Shown in pieces: positions 6,453 through 13,559 of a stretch of DNA of 15,927 nt (positions are counted from its first letter, which is position 1; every line of letters starts with the position of its first letter). A program made the translations under genes and the position numbers. Below the pieces are notes generated by a model that did not search any database, had not been told where the DNA came from, and worked only from the letters and a program-made list of their open reading frames with translations. The DNA is taken from NCBI GenBank assembly GCA_028687085.1, contig JAQUAU010000020.1, forward strand, positions 1 through 15,927, given 5' to 3'. The stretch is from Minisyncoccota bacterium (lineage in GTDB: Bacteria > Patescibacteriota > Minisyncoccia > Phycocordibacterales > Phycocordibacteraceae).

Positions 6453-6490
6453 AAACCCAGGGGCGACCTAGGACCACACAAAGAGAATTT

Positions 6491-6513
6491 GCTTGACGCT
6501 TGACGATCATCAA
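6491..6513. promoter_or_regulatory. Operator candidate: GCTTGAC direct repeats and near-palindrome
   Basis: GCTTGAC occurs at 6491-6497 and 6498-6504, and in inverse form (GTCAAGC) at 6548-6554 over the shared -35 region. TTGACGATCATCAA at 6500-6513 is palindromic at 12 of 14 positions around GATC. The set lies just downstream of the - strand promoter. It is a good candidate target of the adjacent HTH regulator; binding is inferred. Confidence 0.5.
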
Positions 6514-6524
6514 ACACAAGACCA

Positions 6525-6552
6525 AATATACAGACCGTTGAATGTTTGTCAA
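6525..6552 (-). promoter_or_regulatory. Phage main (early) promoter
   Basis: On the - strand a perfect -35 TTGACA (6552-6547), 16-nt spacer and -10 TATATT (6530-6525). It would make a leader of about 100 nt before the 86-aa gene and the phage operon. Confidence 0.65.
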
Positions 6553-6575
6553 GCACTCGGCGCATAAACTATAAG
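6546..6575 (+). promoter_or_regulatory. Regulator promoter
   Basis: TTGTCA (6546-6551), 18-nt spacer, TATAAG (6570-6575), each one base from consensus. It would start transcription about 20 nt before the regulator gene. Its -35 box lies on the same bases as the -35 of the opposite promoter. Confidence 0.6.
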
Positions 6576-6600
6576 TTAGGGATAGACAGCGAGGTGAACC

Positions 6601-7320
6601 ATGGAAAACAGGGAATTATTGCAAAGAGCGCAAGAACGCATCGGAGCAAAAAGCCAACGGGACCTAGCGAAGGCAATCGGAATGAACAACAGCAGCTTAA
6701 GCTTGCTAGCCAGCGGAAAAGGCGAACTATCCGATGAGACCTATATCAAACTGGCGAAGCTGGCCGGAGTAGACCCGGCAGAGGTGCTGATCGAGAAGCA
6801 TGAACGAAAGGCAGGCCCGGAAGCACGGGCAGTGTGGGCGAGGATCAACGCGGCGATATCCAAAAGCGCGGTTCTGGGATTAAGCGTGCTCTTACTGTTG
6901 CCAGCCCCGCAAACACACGCCAACACGTCCAATATTCGTGTTCCTCTCAATAAGTATTATGCGAACCAGCGAAACTTTCTACATGGTGTGGCCGCCCAGA
7001 GCGACACGCTGCACCAGAGCGTCCATTCGTCTGCGGATACGCTCTTCGGACCCTGTGAAATGTTCAACCAAAATGGCAAACGCATATTGCCGGTGGCCGA
7101 GGTTATCCCGAATAAAACCAGCGAGAGACAACGCATCGCGCAGAGTACCCGTTTTGGCTTGCACCGTACCCGCAGGCAGAGCGCGCAGACGATGCCGGAG
7201 CGTTCCATCCTCGGCGCTGACCGGCAGCGAATCGCGCCAGGAGGCCCCCCAGGGTTCCTGATAAGAGTGCAACAGCATGCGCACCAGATCTGCGGCGCTG
7301 AGGCGATCCTCACGAGATAA
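6601..7320 (+). CDS. Phage HTH regulator, reading frame extended into host DNA
   Basis: ATG 6601 has GAGGTG 4 nt upstream. Residues about 1-65 form a Cro/C1-type helix-turn-helix: SQRDLAKAIGMNNSSLSLL, then a helix DETYIKLAKLAGVDP. KAGPEARAVWARI is followed by a hydrophobic helix at about 86-105 (AVLGLSVLLLLPAP). This layout recalls DUF3693-type phage regulators. From about residue 114 the frame crosses the dif-like site (6940-6967) and continues to 7320 antisense over the end of dacB. This last half is most likely a by-product of integration: about 114-119 residues are phage-encoded and the rest is host sequence, giving a nominal 239 aa. The free phage would use another C-terminus. Likely role: control of the two divergent promoters. 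Confidence 0.75.
   Translation: MENRELLQRAQERIGAKSQRDLAKAIGMNNSSLSLLASGKGELSDETYIKLAKLAGVDPAEVLIEKHERKAGPEARAVWARINAAISKSAVLGLSVLLLLPAPQTHANTSNIRVPLNKYYANQRNFLHGVAAQSDTLHQSVHSSADTLFGPCEMFNQNGKRILPVAEVIPNKTSERQRIAQSTRFGLHRTRRQSAQTMPERSILGADRQRIAPGGPPGFLIRVQQHAHQICGAEAILTR
6940..6967. other. dif-like right attachment site (attR) for XerCD
   Basis: Read on the - strand the site is GGTTCGCATAA, TACTTA, TTGAGAGGAAC. The first 11 bases match the XerC arm of E. coli dif at 10 of 11 positions. The other arm matches the XerD arm at 5 of 11 only. The conserved arm is on the host side, next to the dacB stop codon (6981), and the degenerate arm is on the phage side. This is the pattern expected where an inovirus attP recombined at the XerC half of dif. 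Confidence 0.65.
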
Positions 7321-8487
7321 TCCGCAGCCATCTATCAGTCGAGCTTGGGTGTCAAGTATACCGTTCACAGAAAGCCAACGGTGCAAGCCCTGCATTGTCG
7401 ATGCACGGCTTCCATCACCGCCGCGAGCCAGATCCGCATCCCGGAGCAATACTTCTACATGGGTGTTTTCGCTCACCTTGTTGGCCACTGTGATCTCTTC
7501 CATCAATGGCGGTGACTCCTGTTTGGCCAATAAGACATAGTGCGCATATCCCTCGGACTGCTTTGCACCGCGTTTGTTGTTCAATACTTGGATAGCATTA
7601 CCTACAAGAATACCCTTTTCCTCCAAAGCCTGTCGCAATGCTGCGGCGGCAAAATAGGCTGGATCGGGCTGCGCCAGCATCGCGGCAAAAATACCGCCCT
7701 TGGCGGAAATCGCGCCAGTCAACAGATATCCGCTTCCGGATTTTTCCAAACGTACCGGACGAATGGGATGCTCCGCCGAAACTGTGATCACCGTGTTCCG
7801 AATGAATCCTCCCGGGTTGGGCGTGATCTCGGCGTTGGTGCGTACCCCCGCCGCCCGCCCCGGTTTGATTTGTACCGCGATCATGGCGTCGTTGAACATG
7901 AGTGCATGGATCGGTGCCCCATACCAATAGCGCTGATCCTGTTCCGTCCAACCCGGCAGCATGCTATCTGCGGGAAAGTACGTGGCATCCGCCAGAATAC
8001 CCTCCGGAATTTGGCGAACACCCGCAGCCCATACTTGAGCGGCAAGCATGCGCATAGGGTACATGGGGTCATCTCGTACTGTTCGCCTGACAAACGGGAA
8101 GCGACGGCTGGAAAGATCGGGGTCGCCACCACCCAGAAAAATCAAGGGCCCCTGCACTACTCCATTATCGATAGTCCGGGCTAGTATCCGGGTTTTCTGG
8201 CGAGATTCAGGGCCCAGCTCGTGCAGAATATACGCTGTGGTCAGCAGTTTTGCTGTGGACGCAGGCAGTTGTCTATGATTTGCCTGCACGCTCAGGGTGG
8301 GCCGCCTGCCCGTTTGCACATCCTGAATCAGGATACTCCATTGGCCGTCGCCAAACTGGGTGTTTGCATCCTTGTGGCCGGTAGCGGCGATAGCGGGCAT
8401 AAGCCAGAAAAACGGCAATATCCCGACAAAAAAACGCCGCCATAGCCGGCCTCCCTCCCCTTTCCACCGCCGCCCATCCGAACGCAT
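6979..8487 (-). CDS. dacB: D-Ala-D-Ala carboxypeptidase/endopeptidase (PBP4, peptidase S13)
   Basis: The protein is 502 aa, close to the usual size of class C PBPs. A signal/anchor lies at about 17-35 after an Arg-rich start. The three active-site motifs are present: SxxK as S77-T-A-K80, SxN as S339-E-N341, and K445-T-G447. The large insertion between motifs 1 and 2 is typical of PBP4. In the periplasm it would trim the pentapeptide D-Ala and cut D-Ala-mDAP cross-links. ATG 8487 has GGGAG 8 nt upstream. It follows the permease gene by 30 bp, so they are probably cotranscribed. The phage attachment site lies 11 bp past its stop codon and the gene itself is intact. Confidence 0.92.
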   Translation of the reverse strand: MRSDGRRWKGEGGRLWRRFFVGILPFFWLMPAIAATGHKDANTQFGDGQWSILIQDVQTGRRPTLSVQANHRQLPASTAKLLTTAYILHELGPESRQKTRILARTIDNGVVQGPLIFLGGGDPDLSSRRFPFVRRTVRDDPMYPMRMLAAQVWAAGVRQIPEGILADATYFPADSMLPGWTEQDQRYWYGAPIHALMFNDAMIAVQIKPGRAAGVRTNAEITPNPGGFIRNTVITVSAEHPIRPVRLEKSGSGYLLTGAISAKGGIFAAMLAQPDPAYFAAAALRQALEEKGILVGNAIQVLNNKRGAKQSEGYAHYVLLAKQESPPLMEEITVANKVSENTHVEVLLRDADLARGGDGSRASTMQGLHRWLSVNGILDTQARLIDGCGLSREDRLSAADLVRMLLHSYQEPWGASWRDSLPVSAEDGTLRHRLRALPAGTVQAKTGTLRDALSLAGFIRDNLGHRQYAFAILVEHFTGSEERIRRRMDALVQRVALGGHTM

Positions 8488-8517
8488 CGTTTCGCTCCCA
8501 TTTATACTTATATGAAA

Positions 8518-9759
8518 CTATTCGCCTTTTCCCTCCAAAAGGTCCGATCCCGGCAAGGACTCCTGACGATCTGTAAACAGGACGGCTGGCATGCGCAGCG
8601 CCAGCCACAAACTGGGTAGCGCCGCAGCAAACGCCAGTAGAAAGAATTCCACAAATCCCACCTGTGCTGCAAGAAAACCGCTAAATCCGCCGACAACCGT
8701 GGCTGCCACGGACATCAGGGCGGAGCCGATAGCAAAATGCGTTGCCTGGTAAGCACCCTGACAACGCTGCATGAGGAAGACCATCAAAACGGCAGTGCCG
8801 AGACCCGCCGCAGCCTGCTCAAAGGCCACTGTGACACCTACCCACCAGACAGAGGGCGTCACCCAGGCCAGCCACGCATAGGCCGGAATCGCCAGGGATT
8901 GAATCAACGTCAACGGCAGCAATGCATGGCGCAATCCCCAACGGGATATGATGATACCGCCCAGCAAGGCGCCTCCGATAGTCGTCACCGTCCCTACTGT
9001 TCCGGTAAGAATGCCGCGCGCCACCAGGCCATAGCCCAAATGACTGAGAAATGGAGTCACCATCGCCGCCATCATGGCGTCGCCCGCGCGGAAAAGCAGG
9101 ATAAAGGCCAGCGCCCAAAGAATCCCTGGTTGCTGCAGGTAGGTGGTGAAAGCTTCGCGCACGGCGTGCCAATGCTGTCCTTTGTGGCTTGTGGACGGCG
9201 GCGATGGCGGCAGTGCGCGCTGATGAAAAGCCGCCAATCCCCATATCATCGCCGCCGCGGTTAAAAAACAGGCGATCCAGGATATCCACCCGGCGATAAT
9301 GACCAGCACACCGTTTCCCACCAGCATGGCAATCCGATAGGCTGCAACCCGCAATCCGGAAAAAGCCGCCTGATCGGATGGGCTGAGTGTCTGGATATAA
9401 TACCCGTCTACGGACATATCATGGGTGGCCGACAGGAAGGCCATTAACATAAAAATTTTGGCGGCGAGGTCCAGATTCAGGTGCTGTGCTGGCCAGATCA
9501 GCAAGGCGGCCACGCCACCCAATACGATTTCCATCACCACAAGCCAACGCTTTTTGTCCGCGAAAAGGTCGATCAAGGGGCTCCAGAACAGTTTTAAATT
9601 CCAGGGTAGTCCGAAAAACGAGAGCAGTCCGATAACCTGCAAGCTGGCGCCTGCATAGGTAAAAAACTGTACGGACACCTGTTGCACCAGCGAATAGGGC
9701 AACCCTTCCGCGTAATAGGTGCTGGAAATCCATCTGAATGTTTTAAATTTTTTCCGCAA
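8518..9759 (-). CDS. MFS permease, AmpG-like
   Basis: The 413-aa protein has about 12 hydrophobic segments. It starts at TTG 9759, in frame with RKKFKTFRWISSTYYAEGLP; no ATG upstream is in frame. Motifs such as YAEGLPYSL, GLPWNLKLFWSPLID, the ATHDMSVDGY stretch at about 110-120 and RVAAYRIAM resemble AmpG-type transporters, which bring anhydro-muropeptides into the cytoplasm for recycling. Gene order supports this: the next gene is dacB, a murein hydrolase. Related MFS families carry siderophores or acetyl-CoA, so the substrate is not proven. No ribosome binding site better than GGATG precedes the start. Confidence 0.75.
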   Translation of the reverse strand: MRKKFKTFRWISSTYYAEGLPYSLVQQVSVQFFTYAGASLQVIGLLSFFGLPWNLKLFWSPLIDLFADKKRWLVVMEIVLGGVAALLIWPAQHLNLDLAAKIFMLMAFLSATHDMSVDGYYIQTLSPSDQAAFSGLRVAAYRIAMLVGNGVLVIIAGWISWIACFLTAAAMIWGLAAFHQRALPPSPPSTSHKGQHWHAVREAFTTYLQQPGILWALAFILLFRAGDAMMAAMVTPFLSHLGYGLVARGILTGTVGTVTTIGGALLGGIIISRWGLRHALLPLTLIQSLAIPAYAWLAWVTPSVWWVGVTVAFEQAAAGLGTAVLMVFLMQRCQGAYQATHFAIGSALMSVAATVVGGFSGFLAAQVGFVEFFLLAFAAALPSLWLALRMPAVLFTDRQESLPGSDLLEGKGE

Positions 9760-9774
9760 TGTTCATCCAGATAT

Positions 9775-9799
9775 AAAAAACCCCCGCAAGGCGGGGGTT
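9775..9799 (-). terminator. Rho-independent terminator after the cytochrome gene
   Basis: AACCCCCGC, CTT loop, GCGGGGGTT, then a run of T on the - strand. It lies 20 nt past the cytochrome stop codon and about 16 nt before the permease start, so it separates the two transcripts. Confidence 0.92.
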
Positions 9800-9818
9800 A
9801 GACGACCAAAGAAGTCCA

Positions 9819-10322
9819 CTAATCAGATTTGGGGGGAGCGACAGGCTTTTGCGCTAACACCCATGAAACCAATTCCTCGGCTTCCACAGGGGTCACGCTC
9901 TGCGCCGGCATGGGCATGGAGCCCCATGCTCCGGACACGCCGTGCTCAATAGCGTACTTTAACGTTGCTACCGCCTTGGGATCGCGTTGGTACCGGTAGG
10001 CGACCCAAGCAAAAGCAGGCCCGAGGACTTTGGTATCTACCCGGTGACAGGCGAAACAGCCCTTGGCTTCCGCCAGCGACCGCGCCGTGGTCAACACCTC
10101 AACAAGGTGCTTATCTCCTTTTCGCTCGCCAAGCCCAGACGGCGACACCGCACTTCCACCCTGCCCATCACTCCGGGCAGTTCCAGAACTCTGCCTGCTG
10201 TCCGCCACCGGGCTGCTAGTAGAACTACCAACCGGCGCAGTAGCAGATTCATCCTTTCTGGCACAAGCGGTGGCAAGACTGACGACACCGAGTAGCATCA
10301 GAAAGCGCACAACTGGCTTCAT
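9819..10322 (-). CDS. Membrane-anchored c-type cytochrome
   Basis: The 167-aa protein has a signal sequence ending in SLATAC (Cys20), compatible with a lipoprotein although position -3 is Ala. A Ser/Gly/Ala-rich linker covers about 24-70. A single-haem cytochrome domain then carries C89-F-A-C92-H93, with Met136 or Met138 (GSMPMPA) as the sixth ligand. The domain is of the small class I (c5/c551-like) type, WxxxR-rich and about 80 residues long. It would pass electrons at the periplasmic face. Its first 30 residues resemble those of the next protein upstream. GGTGAG lies before ATG 10322. A clear terminator follows. The redox partner is unknown. Confidence 0.85.
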   Translation of the reverse strand: MKPVVRFLMLLGVVSLATACARKDESATAPVGSSTSSPVADSRQSSGTARSDGQGGSAVSPSGLGERKGDKHLVEVLTTARSLAEAKGCFACHRVDTKVLGPAFAWVAYRYQRDPKAVATLKYAIEHGVSGAWGSMPMPAQSVTPVEAEELVSWVLAQKPVAPPKSD

Positions 10323-10396
10323 ACCACACTCACCATTGTAGCGCGCTCCCGATGTCCAGCTCTGAACGAACCCGTGTAAACCTGTGGAGTGCCCAA

Positions 10397-10657
10397 TCAG
10401 CTCGCGGAAGAAGTGTCGCTGCTGGTGGCACTGGCGTCAGGTGCTGCGGACTCCATCGGTGCCATGGCGCTGCTGCCGGTATCGGTGGTCGCCGGAGCGG
10501 CAGACTCGGTGGTAGTGGTCGCCGGGGCAGCGGACTCAGTGCTGCTGCTAGATGCAGCAGTGGACTCTTCCTTCTTGGCGCAAGCTGAGGCAAGCGCGAT
10601 GGCGCCTGCAACAAGAATGATCCGGGCAACAGGCTTGATCTTGGCAATATCCAACAT
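10397..10657 (-). CDS. Ala/Ser/Thr-rich small lipoprotein-like protein
   Basis: The 86-aa protein starts at ATG 10657 with AAGGAGAG 8 nt upstream. Residues 8-25 are a hydrophobic signal ending in ALASAC (Cys26), then AKKEEST, then 55 residues almost only of Ala, Ser, Thr, Pro and Glu, with repeats of ESAAPATT. No fold is visible; it looks like a flexible envelope tether. The N-terminal segment KPVAR...ALASACAKKEEST parallels KPVVR...SLATACARKDESA of the cytochrome 74 bp downstream, so the two genes share either ancestry or a common sorting signal. Function unknown. They are probably one transcript. Confidence 0.75.
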   Translation of the reverse strand: MLDIAKIKPVARIILVAGAIALASACAKKEESTAASSSSTESAAPATTTTESAAPATTDTGSSAMAPMESAAPDASATSSDTSSAS

Positions 10658-10818
10658 GTTTTAACTCTCCTTACGTAGGTTTTACAAGATGACCGCGTCA
10701 GTAGCTAAATGGTATAGCGCAAATGACCTCATAATGGTAGCACTAATTTCCCTTGTGCCAAACAGGCCCCCAGCACACTCTACCGGCAGAGGAGAGGATC
10801 AGCATCGTACACCCTCGA

Positions 10819-10837
10819 CGGTACCCGGCAGGTACCG
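10819..10837. other. Perfect 7-bp hairpin in the intergenic region
   Basis: CGGTACC, loop CGGCA, GGTACCG. It lies upstream of the desaturase promoter region and has no T tract. The rest of 10658-10939 holds promoter-like AT-rich sequence (10863-10904) and no gene. Confidence 0.6.
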
Positions 10838-10862
10838 CATGGTTCGCTCCGCCCTCGGATCC

Positions 10863-10904
10863 TATAATCTGGTTGTATAATAGGATATGCAAGTATACTA
10901 TAAT
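10863..10904 (+). promoter_or_regulatory. Desaturase promoter region with three TATAAT boxes
   Basis: Exact TATAAT hexamers occur at 10863-10868, 10876-10881 and 10899-10904. None has a good TTGACA at 17 nt; TTGTAT at 10873 is 20 nt from the last. The last box is the best placed for the gene at 10940. Confidence 0.45.
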
Positions 10905-10939
10905 GCCATGAAAATGGATTTGCCAGGGAGTACATTGCT

Positions 10940-12064
10940 ATGCCACTTACCTCTTCCAATGCTGACTTCGAGGCATTGCGCCCCGTCAAGCTTCAAACCA
11001 TCCGGGACGTGATTCGGCCGGAACGCTACCAACGATCAACAGGCATCGCCCTCGCGTGGTACGGGTTTGACGCGATTTTCTACCTCTCCGCCATTACCGG
11101 CGCCCTTCTCGCCGGACCTTGGTGGCTCAAGCTGTTATTCGGACTCCTTGCGGGGTCGGCGGTGGCCTCCATGTTCGTCTGGGCACACGACGCAGCGCAC
11201 GGCGCCCTCTTCCAGAGCAAGCGCACTGCCGAGATCTTGGGCACCATTTTCATGCTGCCGTCGCTGAACATGTACCGCCTCTGGGCCTTTGGGCACAATC
11301 GTGTGCATCATGGCTTTACCAGCCTCAGCACCATCGACTGGGTATGGCGCCCCTGGACTCCCCAGGAGTACAGAAGCAAAACGGTCTGGCAGAAGATGAT
11401 CTATCGGTTGGAACGTAGTCCTTATACTTGCGCCCTGCACTACTTGTTGCGGATCTGGTGGCCGGGCATGGTCCGTTTCAAAGTAGACGCCAAAAACAAA
11501 GATTATTGGCCATTCTTCTATAGTAAGATGATAACACTGGTGTTTTTTATAAGTTTTTCCGCGTTGGCATACTGGATATCCGGTCCAATGGGCATCATTG
11601 CGGCCGTTATTCTGCCTTTCTTGGTGTTCAACTATTACATCGCACTGTTTGTCTTTCTCCACCACACGCATCCCAATGTGCCATTTTTCTCGGAAAAAGA
11701 GGAATGGAGCCAGAGTATTGGCCAGCTTTATTGCAGCATAATCGTACGTTGCTCCAAGGTCAGCGAGTACCTGATCCATAACATCCTGATCCACACACCG
11801 CACCACGTTGACCCACGGATACCCTTCTATCGCCTGAAGGGGGCTTACGAAGATTTACGTGCGGAGTACGGCCAGTACATTCATGAAACGCGCTTCGGCT
11901 TTTTTGAGATTCGGCGTATCTTCAAGGAATGCAAGTTATATGACTACGAGGGAAAGTCTTGGTTGAGTTTCCGGTCCGGCCGTAGCTGGATTGAAGAGAA
12001 GGCCGCGGACATCGCTGCCTCCGCCACCTCTTCCGTATATCAGCCTGGCAAGACCGCACACTGA
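10940..12064 (+). CDS. Membrane fatty-acid desaturase
   Basis: The 374-aa protein has all three histidine clusters of the membrane di-iron desaturase family: H83-D-A-A-H87, H119-N-R-V-H123-H124 and H285-T-P-H288-H289, plus an extra HHTH at 241-244. Pairs of TM helices lie at about 45-80 and 195-240. The family uses O2 and electrons from a reductase to place a double bond in an acyl chain, at the cytoplasmic face of the membrane. The third box of the form HxxHH with the preceding HNILIH resembles delta-12/omega-6 (DesA-like) enzymes, but regiochemistry cannot be told from sequence. AGGGAG lies 9 nt before ATG 10940. It stands alone and could adjust membrane fluidity. Confidence 0.88.
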   Translation: MPLTSSNADFEALRPVKLQTIRDVIRPERYQRSTGIALAWYGFDAIFYLSAITGALLAGPWWLKLLFGLLAGSAVASMFVWAHDAAHGALFQSKRTAEILGTIFMLPSLNMYRLWAFGHNRVHHGFTSLSTIDWVWRPWTPQEYRSKTVWQKMIYRLERSPYTCALHYLLRIWWPGMVRFKVDAKNKDYWPFFYSKMITLVFFISFSALAYWISGPMGIIAAVILPFLVFNYYIALFVFLHHTHPNVPFFSEKEEWSQSIGQLYCSIIVRCSKVSEYLIHNILIHTPHHVDPRIPFYRLKGAYEDLRAEYGQYIHETRFGFFEIRRIFKECKLYDYEGKSWLSFRSGRSWIEEKAADIAASATSSVYQPGKTAH

Positions 12065-12119
12065 ATAGGACGCCCTTGATGGTGTGTCCTGGTTCTGTGT
12101 GCCGGCCGACACCTCCCGG

Positions 12120-12524
12120 TTATAGCTCGTCTTCCGAGAATTCCGGGTGGTGTTTTTCCTGTACCGGAGACGGTGTATGAAGTGCCTGGAGGTGCAGGAT
12201 TTTCATAAGTCGTTCCACCAGTGGGTATAAAAGTACTGCAGATACCGCCAGGTAGACCACCCCTGAGTATAAGGCGTAGACGCTGGCGAAAAGTTTCGCG
12301 CAGGTACCATGCAAACTGGCAACGGGCCCCATACCGCTCAGAATCATGCTCGCATTGAGCAGGCTATCGATCCAGTCGATATGCGCCAACAGATGATAGC
12401 CCAGCATGCCCATTCCCAGGGAAAGCAGCATAAAACCCAAGGCAGCACCGGCATAGCGTAATTGTCGCCACAGAAACTCCGTCCGGCTAAGCAGGTGCAG
12501 TGGTTGATGCGCGCGTCTATTCAT
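12120..12524 (-). CDS. Two-TM membrane protein, ion-channel-like layout
   Basis: The 134-aa protein has an Arg/His-rich start, a TM helix at about 24-48, a re-entrant-looking segment WIDSLLNASMILSGMGPV at 51-68, and a second TM at about 78-105, then a polar tail rich in His and Glu. The order TM, short pore-like helix, TM is that of small K+ channels, and LFASVYALYSG resembles their second helix, but the GYGD filter is absent and SGMGP sits in its place. Non-conducting or differently selective relatives are possible. I know of no assigned function. Convergent with the desaturase and alone on its strand; the epimerase gene ends 34 bp upstream. Confidence 0.7.
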   Translation of the reverse strand: MNRRAHQPLHLLSRTEFLWRQLRYAGAALGFMLLSLGMGMLGYHLLAHIDWIDSLLNASMILSGMGPVASLHGTCAKLFASVYALYSGVVYLAVSAVLLYPLVERLMKILHLQALHTPSPVQEKHHPEFSEDEL

Positions 12525-12557
12525 GAAGCTACCCCGGTTTCTAAAAATGTCGGGCTG

Positions 12558-13559
12558 TCAGCCGTAGTACTGGCGATACCAGGTCACAAAGCGCTGGAGA
12601 CCTGCCCGTAAAGGGGTGTCCGGGGCAAAGCCCACGCTCTGCTGTAACTCGGTAACATCGGCATAGGTAGCCACCACGTCACCATCCTGCATGGGAAGCC
12701 ATTCAATTTGCGCGGACTTGCCGAGGCACTCCTCCAGAATGTGGATAAAGTCCGTGAGTGCAACGGGTGTGTGGTTGCCGATATTCTGGATGCAGAAGGG
12801 GGCGGCACTGCTTGCAGGGTCCTCCGGCCAGATATCCTGCGCTTCTGGCGCATGTGGAATGAGTCGCGCCACCCCTTCGATGATGTCATCAATATAAGTG
12901 TAATCGCGCTGCATCTGGCCGTGGTTGAATACGGGGATGGGCTGCCCGGCCAGGATTTTCTGCGTAAAGCTGAAATAGGCCATATCGGGACGCCCCCAAG
13001 GGCCATAGACCGTAAAAAACCGCAATCCAGTACTGGGAATACCATAAAGATGAGCGTAGCTGTGCGCCATAAGCTCACCCGCCCGCTTGGTGGCCGCATA
13101 AAGGCTGACCGGATGATCTACCGGGTCGTGGACACTGTAAGGCAAACGATTGTTGGCACCGTATACCGAACTGGAAGAAGCGAAAAGCAGATGATCGACA
13201 CCTTGCGCCCGGCAGCCCTCCAGCACATTCAGAAAACCAACGACATTACTGTCCACATAGCTGTGCGGTGCTTTCAGGGAGTGCCGCACCCCTGCCTGAG
13301 CCGCGAGGTTGACGACGACATCAAAGTGGGGGCCTGCAAAAAGCGTCCGCATACCCTCCCGATCGGCCAGATCCAGAGGTTGGAACTGGAAGGCTGGGTG
13401 CCCCTCCAGTTGCGCCAGACGGTCGCGTTTCAGGCCGGGATCGTAGTAATCATTGAGGTTGTCTATCGCGCTGACAACCCATCCGTCGGCCAACAGACGA
13501 CGCGCCAGATGAAAACCGATAAAACCCGCAGCACCGGTAACAAGTATTCTGCCTTCCAT
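12558..13559 (-). CDS. NAD-dependent epimerase, UDP-glucuronate 4-epimerase type
   Basis: The start at ATG 13559 (333 aa) overlaps the hldD stop codon as TGATG; eight further residues upstream are open but unsupported. The Rossmann motif VTGAAGFIG is at 7-15. DNLNDYYDPGLKRDRL at about 33-48 is characteristic of UDP-GlcA 4-epimerases (CapI/LpsL/GAE). The catalytic Ser region SSSSVYG is at 128-134 and Y154-AAT-K158 follows. The family converts UDP-glucuronate to UDP-galacturonate for LPS core, capsule or exopolysaccharide. Coupling to hldD supports an LPS-core role. UDP-glucose 4-epimerase or a related sugar epimerase is the alternative. Confidence 0.85.
   Translation of the reverse strand: MEGRILVTGAAGFIGFHLARRLLADGWVVSAIDNLNDYYDPGLKRDRLAQLEGHPAFQFQPLDLADREGMRTLFAGPHFDVVVNLAAQAGVRHSLKAPHSYVDSNVVGFLNVLEGCRAQGVDHLLFASSSSVYGANNRLPYSVHDPVDHPVSLYAATKRAGELMAHSYAHLYGIPSTGLRFFTVYGPWGRPDMAYFSFTQKILAGQPIPVFNHGQMQRDYTYIDDIIEGVARLIPHAPEAQDIWPEDPASSAAPFCIQNIGNHTPVALTDFIHILEECLGKSAQIEWLPMQDGDVVATYADVTELQQSVGFAPDTPLRAGLQRFVTWYRQYYG

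Larger units (their letters stand above)
1..6967. mobile_element. Inovirus (filamentous phage) prophage, right end complete, left end outside window
   Basis: A block of small genes in filamentous-phage order lies on the - strand: replication initiator, ssDNA-binding candidate, small membrane protein, leader-bearing coat protein, long adsorption protein with C-terminal TM, pVI-like protein and Zot ATPase. A divergent HTH regulator sits at the right end. Coding strands are T-rich, as usual for ssDNA phages, unlike the host genes to the right. The right border is set by a dif-like sequence at 6940-6967, just after the dacB stop codon. I see no integrase, transposase or secretin gene, so integration by host XerCD and exit through a host secretin are inferred. 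I could not find the left attachment site, so the element probably starts before base 1 and is at least about 6.9 kb. The host or phage status of bases 1-600 is unproven. Confidence 0.9.

Noticed and set aside
10690..10765. tRNA-like stretch: a D-arm-like AGCTAAATGGTATAGC followed by CCTCATAA, like a Met anticodon loop.
   Set aside because: The anticodon stem does not pair, and no T-arm or acceptor stem lies at the right distance. The resemblance is partial; at best a very decayed tRNA.
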